DNA of 64,000 nucleotides from Zingiber officinale (lineage: Eukaryota > Streptophyta > Magnoliopsida > Zingiberales > Zingiberaceae), in NCBI RefSeq assembly GCF_018446385.1, contig NC_056002.1, positions 5,505,474-5,569,473 of the forward strand. The letters run 5' to 3'. The notes beneath the pieces were generated by a model. It did not search any database, had not been told where the DNA came from, and saw only the letters and a program-made list of their open reading frames with translations. Position numbers and translations under genes: made by a program. Positions 22,311 through 32,799 of this stretch are shown piece after piece (the first letter of the stretch is position 1; the number at the start of each line of letters is the position of its first letter).

Positions 22311-22999
22311 TCATGTCAAATTCCTTGTTCAGTAGTCTCTTCAATTTGTCAACCTATTTCATCTTCTTCGCAACAATGAGCATGTCATCTACGTATAGTA
22401 GTAAGAAAACCAGTGATTCATCTTCAAGGCTCTTCACATATATGTAGCAATTATAGTCACATCTCCTATGTCCGTTTTGAATCATATATGCATCAAAATG
22501 TTTGTATCATCGCCTAGGAGATTGTTTGAATCCACAGAGTCATTTCTTCAACTTGCAAACCAACCACTATTGTCTGAGTTGACTAAATCCTTCAGATTGT
22601 GACATGAAAATATGCTCCTCCAAATTTCCATGAAGAAATATCGTCTTCACATCCATTTGCTCCCACTACAAATAGTGATATGTCACCAAAGTCAACACCG
22701 CTCTAATTGACATATGTCTTACTACTGGAGAGAAAAAAATTTAATAGTCAATCCTTTTTCTTTGTGAATACCCCTTTGCTACCAACCGAGCCTTAAACTT
22801 CACTTCTTCTCCCTTTGACATTGCTTCTTTCTTTTTAAATATTCACTTACATTCTATATTTTCTTTCCTTCATGAAGTTCCATTAGATCCCATGTTTGAT
22901 TTTTATGCAACGACTTCATCCCCTCTGACATAGCATCCGTCCACTTGTCATTCTCAAAGCTATGTATCGCATCCTAAAAAGATGTATGATCTCCGTCAT
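22311..22999 (-). pseudogene. Copia reverse transcriptase, N-terminal part
   Basis: On the minus strand FLHGNLEE, GFKQSPRR, KSLEDES and the catalytic LLYVDDMLIVAKK (YVDD at about 22396-22385) are readable with interruptions. After residues NKEFDM, at about 22310, the frame jumps directly to a downstream RNase H-side segment. The region normally following (L-G-x-A-K-K-I-L-G) is absent from this first unit and appears only in the tandem copies. Confidence 0.75.
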
Positions 23000-24230
23000 T
23001 AGTGATAAGTACATAAGATACCAAGTTTTTTAATCTGTATCTAGTGGGTGATTTTATGACTCGTCTCGTTCTGCCACCAGTTATAGTCTGATGCTCTCAG
23101 CTAGAATCATCGGAGTCATGAGTCTCCAGCTCCACCTACACAACATCTTTCTCTATGTTGCTCTATGTTTTCTTTCCTTCTTCCTGAGTACGTTGTATTA
23201 TAGTCTTCTCGTCAAACACCACAACTCACCTTGTTTGTCTTAGGACCCTAAAGCTTGAAGCCTTTAACTCCTTTCTGATACCCCCAAAAAATGCACTAAC
23301 TTCGCATCCAAGTTTGATCTGTCCTCACTAGATATATGCATAAAAGATGGACATCCAAAAACTCAAAGATGAGAGTAATCTACTTGATTTTCTATCCATA
23401 CTTACTCTAATACTTTACCTTCTAATACTGCCCTTAGTGATCTATTAATGAGATAACATATCATGTTAATTGCTTCCGCCCAAAAATTTTTTTGTTAGCC
23501 CTACATTCAGCTTGAGACATCTTGTCTTCTCAATGATTGTCCTGTTCAACCTTCTGCTACCCCATTCTGCTGAGGTGTCCTGCAAACCGAGAAATGCCTC
23601 ATTAGCCAATGTTGTTCACAAAATTCCTAAAACTTTGAACCAATGTACTCAGTCTCATTATCTGACCTAAGACATTTAATCTTCCTTCCGATCTAATTTT
23701 CCACTTTAGTTTTCCACAATTTAAACCTTATAAAAATTTCTAACTTGTAGCGCATAAAGTATACGCAGACCTTTCGTGAGTAATCATCAATAAAATTCAC
23801 AAAATACAAATGTCCTCCGTGTGATGCTACACTCGCTGGTCCCAGAGATCCGTATGTACGTAATCTAGAATCCCCTTCGTCTTGTGTATTGTAATCTTGA
23901 ATTGTACTTTATGCTGTTTCTCAAGAACACAAAATTTATAGAATTCAAGGTTGCACGTCTTAACACCTTTCAACAAATCTATCTTGTAAAGTTCTAGCAT
24001 TCACGTTCATCCATATGCCCTAGCCACATATATTACAAGACAGTACTGTCTTATTCAGACTCCATCGAGGCAACTCCACCTACAATTGTAGTGCTTGTCA
24101 ACTTATAGATATTCCCTGCTAACTTTTGTCCTTTCATTACCATCAAAGCTCCCTTGCTGACTTTTATCACCCTGCTTACTAATTTGTAACTACAACTAAT
24201 AGCATCCAATGTGCCTAGTAAAATCAAGTT
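23000..24230 (-). pseudogene. Copia integrase, decayed
   Basis: Integrase landmarks are visible across broken frames: YFVNFIDDYSRK (core, near 23800) and RTPQQNGVAE (near 23600-23565), which holds the catalytic Glu region of Ty1/Copia integrases. No long ORF survives. Confidence 0.7.
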
Positions 24231-24506
24231 CTACTTTAATTCTGATATATATTTGATATCACATAGGATTTTAATCACACCATTAAACATTTTAATTCTG
24301 ACGTTCCTTATGTTGACAACTGTGCATGAAACATCATTTCTTATCAGCACTGAACCAGAATCCACTGCCTTATAGGTGTCAAACCACTCCTTTTTTGAAG
24401 TCATATAATATGAGCATGCAGAGTCTAAGATCCATGCATCTGTGTTCTGAACTCGACATAACCGATAGCATATCTCCAGCAACGCTCTTTGAATTTTCCT
24501 CTTCAA
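24231..24506 (-). pseudogene. Copia protease region
   Basis: A short frame contains NTDAWILDSACSYYMTSKKE, the Copia aspartic protease active-site region (D-S-A). It follows gag in the expected order and ends DIKYISELK, usual just before the integrase. Confidence 0.75.
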
Positions 24507-24665
24507 CTATGTTTGTAAACTTTGCCGAACTACCTTTTCTCTGCAACATGTTTCATTATCTCTGAACAATCTCTTCATGTAGCTTTTGTCTCCATACTTG
24601 TAGCACATAATCACCTTCTTCCTTCTCGACTTAGAACGAGCTTTGTTGTCGCTACCAGATCCATG

Positions 24666-25277
24666 TCAAGATTTGCTCCTACCACACTCTTGGTTATTAT
24701 TTATCACAAGTCCTCCCTGAGAAACTTCATTGTTTGTTTTCTTCCTTTGGTGAAAATCTAACAACGCACTTGTAATCTCCTCCAATTTGAGAGTTTTCTT
24801 ACCCCACATCAAAGTAATAATCAAATTCTCGTATGTAGGAGAAGAAGGTAGAGAATTCAACAACATCAATGTCTTGTCTTCATCTTCGATCTTCACATCA
24901 ACCCGTTTCAAATCACTCACAATCTGGTTGAATGCATTGATGTGCTAACTCAGATCATTTCCTTCTGTTATCTTTAGCCCGAATAACTTCTGCTTGAGAT
25001 ATAACTTATTTGTCAATGACTTTGGCATGCACCGACTTTTCGACTTTTGCCAAACTACCACTAGTGACTCTTCGTGCATGACATGGTACATCACATCATT
25101 CGTAAGATAACGCCTGATTATTGCAATTGCCTTCACAAGAAGTTCTTCCTAATATGATCTCTCCATGCTTTTTGATTTCCTTTCTCCTAGCGCCTTTATC
25201 ATCCCTTATTGCACCAACAAGTTCTTTACTCTTCTTTGCCATAATCCGAAGTTCTCAATTTCGTCAAACTTCACCAT
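24666..25277 (-). pseudogene. Copia gag
   Basis: The frame starts at ATG 25277 with MVKFDEIENFGLWQRRVK, typical of UBN2-type Copia gag starts. It continues through several stops and frames to LMLLNSLPSSPTYENLI and the basic end at 24666. Gag forms the virus-like particle. The many stops make this copy non-functional. Confidence 0.75.
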
Positions 25278-25347
25278 ATCAAACTTCGCTGAAGTCGTCA
25301 CTGATATGTTGAAGAAATCCGTCGAAACCTACAGCTCTGATATCAAT

Positions 25348-25811
25348 TGTTGCGCAAAGAGGTGGGGGCAACACCTCTTAACCTCTAATGCGGAAGAAAA
25401 GGAAGAGAGAAAAAGATCACACGGAACAATGAGACAAAGAAGCTCAAGAAAAGGCGCAAACACGCGGAAGGCGAAGGAGAAGAGGAAGAAGAAAAGTTAT
25501 CGTAGTTTGACGACGTGCCTACTCCAAAAAACGACCGAAGCTTTATTAGAATTCTTTTTACTCGAGAGAATCACATTCGATGATTCTCATAATTGTACAA
25601 TATGGTACTATGATCCCTATAAATAGTGCATAAACCCCAGATCCGATAAAATCATAACAAAATTTTGTTATGAAAAATCATAACAGAATTCTGTTATGAA
25701 AAATCACAACAGAATTCTGTTATGAAAAATTGTAACAAAATTTTATTATAAAAAATCTTACATGGCATCCCTCGCATTGATCTTCATCTAAATATGAGTC
25801 ACCCATCAACA
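25348..25811 (-). repeat. Copia 5' LTR
   Basis: 464-bp partner LTR. U3 carries the same tandem TAACAGAATTCTGTTA palindromes (about 25650-25755), then a minus-strand TATA-like CTATTTATAG (about 25626-25617). The minus-strand end is followed by a PBS-like TGATATCAGAGC at about 25344-25333. Confidence 0.88.
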
Positions 25812-26846
25812 CTATTATTTTTCTTGATCTCACTCTAATCCCTTATAGTTTCTACTCACCACTCTAATAGATTTAACTATTCTAAGTATATAATTTACTC
25901 ATCACCTTTCAGCATGTCTATATCATCACAGTATGCCATTTTTTTTTTCTTTTTAATCATCTATTGGAGAAAGGCCCAATTACTCTCAAATATTAATATT
26001 TTATTTTATACTTTCTACTAACTTCTAGTGTCCATTTCAGCATTAAAGAATCATAACACTCACATATGACTGGAAATTCTTTTTCTCCTCTAGCATTGTT
26101 CTTTATCAATAACAATCACTAACTTTTAGGAATTTTGTATCCATTAATTTTAATAATTTCATCGAAGTTAGTTGAGACACAAGCATATGCAGTGCAGGAA
26201 TAGCATGAAAAAACATAGAAAATCAAATGATAGCATTTTATAGTGAGAAACAGGGAAACCCCTTACAGGAAAGGAGGAAAAAGATTTCTCATAATGATTA
26301 CCGAAACTAGGCTAGCAAACCAAGTTTGAGTCTATGCAGATAAACTTTTAAATGATGCGACAGTGGGAAGCCAAGCCCCATAAAAGTTGGTCTTTCTTAC
26401 CAGTTACCACCATGACCATAAAATTACGTTCTTACTCACACCCCCCATGCCCTCATTCTATGCAAAATCTTGCCTTTCTCTTCTCCCATCATTCCGTAAT
26501 CACAAAATAACAATAAATGATCTTTTGTCAACCACACAGGATAATAATCCAAAAAAAAAAAAAAAAACAGTCACTACTTCGCCCCTGCCAAACAAAAGTT
26601 TGGATTACTCTTCTAGCAGCCCACCATCCCCAACCAAAAATGACTAATCTCCCACTCAACAGAAAAACAAAAAAACAAAAATCTCTCCCTTCGCCCCTTC
26701 GACAACCATGCCTTTATCTATAAGAAAACTTAAAAGCTCTAGCAGATCTCGAGAAGATCCAGGAAGGATTGAAAAACGATAAAAGGTAACAAATCCATAA
26801 GAAGCCTGCACGGGGAAACAGCGTAGCTCTACAACGAGATCGACTA
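25812..26846. other. Intron 1 remainder of the RRM gene
   Basis: A/T-rich sequence without recognisable genes, with an A16 run at about 26551. Short ORFs here have low-complexity translations and are not supported. Confidence 0.45.
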
Positions 26847-27507
26847 GGATGACAAGCCAGCGTACTCCATGCGCTGGCGCTTCAGCGCCACGGAAGGAGC
26901 GACCATGGACGCCGCTGCGGCTAGGGGTGAACAGTCAATCCGTCAAATCGACCAACCCGCTTATATCGATCCGAATCGAACCGAAAAAAATGATCCGCCG
27001 GATATAGGGCCGGATGTAGGGTCCTAATATTACATTATCTGATCTAGTAGGGCCGGATAGTGTTTTATCCCAATAACCGAACCAATCCGATCCGATCACC
27101 CCTACTTGTAGCAACTAATGTTGATAAGCTGTTACACGTTGTAGTAACTACTGCCGATCAGCTGCTACACATTGTAATAGTTATTTCCGATTAGCTGCTA
27201 TAACGTGTAATGAGTAATGTCTATTATCATTTTAAAATTTTTTATTTTTTTTGTTATATTTATATTTATATTTTATATATCATTGGATATAGGGTCGGAT
27301 ATCCAAATAACTGAAAACCCGTCGGATATCTGAAACATAAGAACCGCCGGATATAGGGTCGGATGTAGGTCCCGATTTTACATTATCTGATCTAGTAGGA
27401 CCGGATAATTTTTTATCCCAATAATCGAACCAACCTGATCCGTGATTACCCTTAGCTGCGGCAGCCTGTTGCAGGGCTTCGCCGTACCTCCAGTACGCAT
27501 CTGCCAT
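26847..27507 (-). pseudogene. RRM gene exon 1, interrupted by a hAT MITE
   Basis: ATG at 27507-27505 opens MADAYWRYGEALQQAAA. After the 533-bp insertion (26922-27454) the same frame resumes with AASMVAPSVALKRQRMEYAG. The start M-A-D-x-Y-W-R-Y and the following K-R-x-R are typical of plant RBPMS-like RRM proteins. Because the 8-bp TSD (GCTGCGGC on the plus strand) falls in alanine codons, removing the MITE with one TSD copy restores a continuous frame. No clear donor site follows, and a TAG lies at 26846-26844. Confidence 0.7.
26922..27454. mobile_element. hAT-type MITE in RRM gene exon 1
   Basis: 533 bp starting TAGGGGTGA and ending with its inverted relative TTACCCTTA, flanked by a perfect 8-bp duplication GCTGCGGC (26914-26921 and 27455-27462). 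An 8-bp TSD and TAGGGGTG-like ends point to the hAT superfamily. It has no coding capacity. Inside are two ~100-bp direct repeats (about 26996-27095 and 27345-27445, containing TACATTATCTGATCTAGTAG) and three diverged copies of an AGCTG(C/T)TACACGTTGTA-like unit. Confidence 0.85.
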
Positions 27508-27970
27508 CGTCGCCCAATCGAAACAGACCAGTGTTTGGTTCGAAGAAGACTCCCCTTCGCAGCTATACCCAACCCTAGGACCGACGCCTATACAAACGCG
27601 CAGTATTGGACGCATAATAAAACGCTGCAGCGTAAACGCAATTAAGCAACAACCGCGCAGGGAATCCTCTATGCGGCAGATCCAGAGTGGATCAGAACCG
27701 TCCATTGACCTCACCCAGCAATAACTAGTGAACCCATCAAATTGGATCCGACCCGATAACACGGTGACACCAGATCTACGTCACGTAATGTTATAACGTA
27801 GAAAGACATGTCCCTCGGGCCGGACTAGTACTAGTATGTGGAATATTACTATCATGAAGTCCGGGTTAAATCCGGGCTATTAGTCGGGTTTTTATTTTTT
27901 TCATATACTCTAATTATTATTTGAGATTAATAATTATTTATGATTTATTTTTTTTATTTTACCAAAACAC
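27508..27970. other. Upstream flank of the RRM gene
   Basis: Moderately GC sequence just 5' (minus strand) of the RRM start codon, possibly promoter and 5' UTR. No clear TATA box was picked out. Beyond about 27800 it becomes A/T-rich. Confidence 0.3.
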
Positions 27971-28363
27971 ACAAGTAAAGTTTTGAAAATAGTAAATCAT
28001 GTAAGATAATTTTAAAATATCAAATCATGTATTTTTTTTGTTTTACCCTTAATTAGTCGACTAATTTATTTTACCAGTTGAATTGTTTTCTCTTTTATCG
28101 AATTTCCAAATTTTCAAATAAAAATTAGTTGACTGGTTTGTTTTTATATCAATAATATTATTATAGAGTAATAATAAGTAGAGGGAAAAGATCTCAGGGA
28201 TAAACACATAAATTAATAGTCCATCATTTTCACTTTTATGAGTCCATCATTTTATGTATTTATTCTTAAGATTTTTTTCTCTACAAATCATTTTTCATTA
28301 TTATATAAAGTCGATTTTGGACAAAATTAGTTGGTGGACCAAACAATCTTTGATTGATATGAA

Positions 28364-31300
28364 CAGTGGCGGACCAACTGGGGGCTGAGGGGGGCTTCAG
28401 CCCCCCCCCCCCCCAGCGTGGCTGCCATCCATTGACATCGTCGGACGACAAGAAAATTTCTAAACAACGCAAGAGGATGAGAGGAGGCTTCAGCCTCCCC
28501 CACCTGGACGCCGCCCATGGCGCTTGCTGTCAGTGCCCGTGTAGCTGTGTAGGCGCGGTGCCGTGGTGCGTCGTGCACCGGTGCGGTGGTCAGGCAGTGG
28601 CGTGGTGCCGCTGCGGGCGGTGCCCCGGTGCGTTTGTGTGGTGCGTCGTGCAGGTGCAGGTGCAGTGACGAAAAGAACGAGACGTTTTTTTTTCATATTC
28701 TTACTTTCTTAGCATTTTTAATTAAATAATATACAAGTATACAACTTAGTAGTAAGTGGGTCCATGTTAAATAAGTGAAATAATAATAAAAAAAATAAAA
28801 ACATTAAACACGACATCTGCTTTTATTTTCTTTAATTCGTTGCCGACTTGCCAATTTGCCCTCTTCGCTGCTGCTTCACAGAACGGCGGCGGAAACCCTA
28901 AATCCCAAATCTCTTCCTCTCCCGCTCCAACTCTCCTCCAAGGCTCTAGAGTCCAAGGCTTCAATCCTCCAACCAAGTCTCCAAGTACGGTAGTCGGTGC
29001 CTCTGAGCCTCTGTGGAGTCGCGGACCCCTGGTCTCGCTCGCGAACAGCCAAGCGACAAGCGGCGCTGTGGCGGCAGTATTCTCCTTTCTCCAACCGGCA
29101 ACCGAATCTCTAAGGTTCTAAGTTCCAACGTCATTTCTCCATAAGGTTTGAACTTAGATTTGTTGTATTTTTTTTTTATAGTTTGATTTTTTTTGGAAAT
29201 GTATAGAAATTAGAATATCATTTTACCATTGAAATTTAGTTTTCTATTAGATTGGTAGTTTTCATTATTTCATGTTTTTTTTTGTAAAATGTACAGAATT
29301 GCATTTGTACATTTTTCCATTACATAATTTATTAAAGTTTATTAAAGTTTTAGTTTAATGTACAGAATTGTATTTGTACATTTTTCATTACATAATTTAT
29401 TAAAGTTTAGTTTTCTATTGCATTTGTAGTGGACCTAGTGGTAGATTGGTAGTTTATTAAAGTTTTAGTTTAACATATATTTTTTCATTACATAATTTAT
29501 TTTTAGTTATTTATTTGTGTAGGATATGGAGAGATTTTTTAAACGAACTCGTAGTTCCAGCTCTGGCTCTTCTAATGAGCCGAATGCTATTGAACAAGTG
29601 GAAAATCAATCCCATGTAGAATTAAATTTGGATGATATTGTTAGTGATCCGGGATTACAAAAATCAATTGAAGAATTTGATATTGCTATTCAAGATCAAG
29701 CTCGAAGAGAGTATGTGCTCCGAGGGCCTTGTCAACCAAATGGTCATGTGTATCCGAAAATAACTTTTGGTAATCAAGAAAGAAGTTTTCAAGGAACTTA
29801 GTATAAAAAATATACATGACTAGAGTATAGCATATCAAAAGATGCTGCATTTTGCTTTTGGTGTTATCTTTTCAAACTGTTAAATAAAGAAAATGTAGAT
29901 AATGCCTTTATAAAAGATGGATACAACAATTGGAAAAGAGCATTAGAAATATTCAATCGTCATATGGGGACTGTGAATAGCTGTCACAATGAAGCTAGAA
30001 TACAATTTGAGGCTTTTCAAGATCAAAGGCATAGTGTGGGGAATATTTTACGAGTACATAGTCGCGATATGGAAATTGATTATCACACTCGTTTAACTGT
30101 AATGTTGGATGTGACACGATTTTTATTGAAGCAAGGGTTACCTTTTCTAGGACACGATGAGTCAACTAGTTCTTCAAATAGAGGTAATTTTCTTGAGTTG
30201 CTTGAATGGTATAGTCAGCGAAATGAAGAGGTTTCTAAAGTTATAAAACAAAATGCTCCTGCAAACAATCATTGACTTCTCCAAAAATTCAAAAGGATTT
30301 AACACGTGCTTGTGCTTCAGAGATCACACTTGCTATAATCAATGATATTGGAGATAAATTCTTTTCTTTGATGGTTGATGAGGCTCGGGACAGTTCAGTG
30401 AAGGAACATATGAGAGTTGTTTTGAGGTATGTGAATAAAGAAGGATGTGTGATTGAACGATTTCTTGCGGTTATGCATGTGCCTGACACTAGTTCTCATT
30501 CTTTGAAAATGGCTATTGATGCTTTATTTGTGCAACATGGTTTATCATTATCTAGATTGAGAGGCCAAGGATATGATGGAGCTTCAAATATGCGTGACGA
30601 GTTTAATGGATTGAAATCCCTGGTACTACAAGAAAATCCATTTGCAATGTATGTTCATTGTTTCTCTCATCGGCTCCAATTAGTTCTTGTTGCTGTTGCC
30701 CATGACAATTTCACTGTGAGTGAATTTTTTGGGTATATAACCATGATTGTGAATATATCTGGAGCATCTTGTAAGAGGAGAGATCAACATAGAAAGATTT
30801 AACATGATAAGATAATTGCTGAATTGGAAAGTGGAGAAATTACTAGTGGAAAAGGAAAAAATCAAGAAACTAGTTTAGCAAGACCTGGAGATACTCGTTG
30901 GGGATCACACTACTTAACATTACTTCGTTTATGCTCTATATGGTCTTCAGTGATAGAAGTGTTAGGAAATGTACATGATGATGCCTCTTATTCTGCGAAT
31001 AAAGGTGTTGTCGTAGGTTTAATTGAGAAGATAGAGAGTTATCAATTTGTTTTTGTGTTCCATTTGATGAAGTATATATTGGGAATTACAAATGAGTTAT
31101 CACTTTCCCTACAACAAGGGGATCAAAATATTGTTCAAGTCATGTCCTTGGTTAGAAGTATGAAATGTCGATTACAAGACTTCAGGGAAGATGGATGGCA
31201 GATAATTTTGGAACAAGTCAACATATTTTGTGAATTGAATATGATTCCAATACTTGATATAGAGGACAACATGCTAACTCATGGGCATGGCAGGCGTAGA

Positions 31301-32799
31301 GGGCAACTCATCACCAATTTTCATCATTATCGTGTGGAGATTTTTTGTCGGGTATTATTTCTAAAAATCTATTTTTTTTTTGTTAAAGAGATTTCATTGA
31401 TTATTAATGTTATCATGGTTGCAAATTTGAATGCTAGGTTGTTGATTTAATTATACAAGAGATGAATAATCATTGTTTAGAAGTTAGTACGGAATTGCTA
31501 GATTGCATATCATGTCTTCATCCAAGAAATTTTTTCTCTTAATTTGATTTCACAAACTCATCCATCTTGCTGATTTTTATCCTGAGGACTTCTGTGGTAC
31601 TGATTATTTATTTTTGGAACAACAACTTATTAGTTACTTTTATAATCTGCGGGATGATCCTTACTTTTCTTCAATTGATGACTTCGGAATTCTTGCTCAG
31701 AAATTGGTTGAGACTGAAAACCATTTGGTATTCCCATTAGTTTATCATATGATAGAGTTGGCATTACTTTTACCAGTTGCAACTGCTTCGGTTAAACGAG
31801 TTTTTTCTGCAATGAAGACTGTGAAGACTGATTTACGCAATAGAATGGAAGATCAATGGATGAATGATAGTCTAGTTGTATATATTGAAAAGGATATTTT
31901 TTTCTACAATTGAAAATGAGCAAATATTACAACATTTTCAACGAATGCAGTCTCGTAGAATCCAATTATCTCCTTCTGTACTGACTCATCGGCCGTCGCA
32001 GACTTCTGTGCCAACCCGGAAGAAAGGTAGACTAATCTTTTCTAAACTTCTAGTTTTTTTTTCTTACAAGTTAGATCAAATATTCTCAATGTTAATTTAT
32101 CAGGTTATGGAGATTCGGTCGAGTATTAAGTGGGACAAGGGAAAGGCTCTCAAGTTCTAGTCTCTTGGACTCTTGGTAAACTCTAACAATATCATTTCAA
32201 CCACATATTATAAGTATTAGAATTGCAGTCTGTTATATGGTTTAAATGAGAATCCTAAGTATTCAACAAGATCAATTGGTTGCGATTAACTTAATAGGCT
32301 AAATGGCTAATAGCTTTTGCATGGAGAGTGTTTCATGTTGTTAGTCATCAAGTGGGTTGCAAAATGAGATGTACAACTATTTCTTATTGCTTCTGTATTG
32401 GCAGAAATATTTGCTATTAAAGTGTTCTTTGTTCATCGTTGATTTCTTAAAATTCTGAACCTCTTTTTTTGCTATGTTCTACACTATCTGTCATGAGAAT
32501 TTCATGCATATTATGATTTATATGAGTGACGTTCATATTTATTTGGCTGCAGTTTTTGCAGCAACATATATTATGCAAGAGTTAGACCCTTGGAGGGATC
32601 AACACACTGGAAATGAATAGGCTAGAGCTTAACTTCTTTGTCAATTAGATTTCAGACTTCATGTATATAGTTTCTGCAGCATCGTATATTATGCAAGAGT
32701 TAATGTAAAACATTAATAATTAAATATTTTTATTTAGTCGCACCAAAAAATATCTATGTAACTCAGCCCCCCTGAAATTTTTTTCTGGTTCCGCCCCTG
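28364..32799 (+). mobile_element. hAT transposon (zf-MYM1/TTF-type transposase family)
   Basis: Ends CAGTGGCGGACCA... and ...TGGTTCCGCCCCTG are imperfect terminal inverted repeats, with GGGGGGCTGAG-like motifs just inside. The element is flanked by a perfect 8-bp duplication GATATGAA (28356-28363 and 32800-32807). It contains a GC-rich subterminal region (28430-28680, C14 run at 28401), a 5' UTR exon (about 28850-29145), an intron (29146-29522) and a decayed transposase. Length 4,436 bp, normal for a full hAT element. It is inserted inside the palindromic array. Confidence 0.9.
29526..32160 (+). pseudogene. hAT transposase (TTF zinc finger, DUF4371, dimerisation domain)
   Basis: The start is MERFFKRTRSSSSGSS at 29526, three bases after the intron acceptor. 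One frame runs to 30275 through a TAG (29799) and a TGA. A TTF-type zinc finger region is readable (FCFWCYLF). The frame then shifts at about 30270 to a long stretch (30272-31343, one TAA at 30800) with FSLMVDEARDSS, GYDGASNM and ARPGDTRWGSHY, the DUF4371/RNase H-like core. An intron (31352-31437) precedes the C-terminal part. That part is frameshifted but keeps LLPVATASVKRVFSAMK and LRNRMEDQWMNDSL (31752-31870), the hAT dimerisation domain. Several stops make it inactive, though the coding sequence is only mildly decayed, so it is not very old. Confidence 0.88.

Larger units (their letters stand above)
14137..25811 (-). mobile_element. Ty1/Copia element with amplified RT-RNase H region
   Basis: Two 464-bp LTRs (14137-14600 and 25348-25811), both TG...CA, enclose a minus-strand Copia internal region in the order gag, protease, integrase, RT, RNase H. 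The flanking 5-mers are CAATT (14132-14136) and CTATT (25812-25816), a near-perfect TSD. The primer-binding site beside the 5' LTR is a one-base variant of the initiator Met tRNA type. The element is 11.7 kb instead of the usual ~5 kb, because the RT C-terminus/RNase H segment is repeated about ten times. All ORFs carry stops and frameshifts. It lies in intron 1 of the RRM gene, in the same orientation as the gene. Confidence 0.88.
12235..27507 (-). pseudogene. RRM gene (RBPMS/scw1/NSR-like), split by transposons
   Basis: The pieces, in minus-strand order, are as follows. Exon 1 is at 27507-26847 with a MITE inside. A short exon near 13680-13610 reads ESIDASYDRF. Exon 3 (13589-13408) has a linker and LPPDASDTLFVEG. 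Exon 4 (13329-13270) reads IFHPFVGFREARLVNKESR. Exon 5 (13170-13089) reads PDGEPLILCFDDFATPAQAA. Exon 6 (12371-12235) reads YKFDENDRDSANLRLQF, then a short tail and TAA. Together they follow one RRM of the type found in plant RBPMS-like and nuclear-speckle RNA-binding proteins. Splice borders are visible for exons 3-6. Intron 1 is swollen to about 13 kb by a Copia element. Exon 3 has a TAG/frameshift at 13472-13470, the strand after VEG is missing, and exons 4 and 5 join out of phase. The gene therefore looks dead at this locus. RNA binding is inferred from the family. Confidence 0.75.

Noticed and set aside
28366..28696. Cys/Gly-rich ORFs near the hAT left end
   Set aside because: They come from GTGCGGTG-type subterminal repeats of the hAT element and a C14 run.
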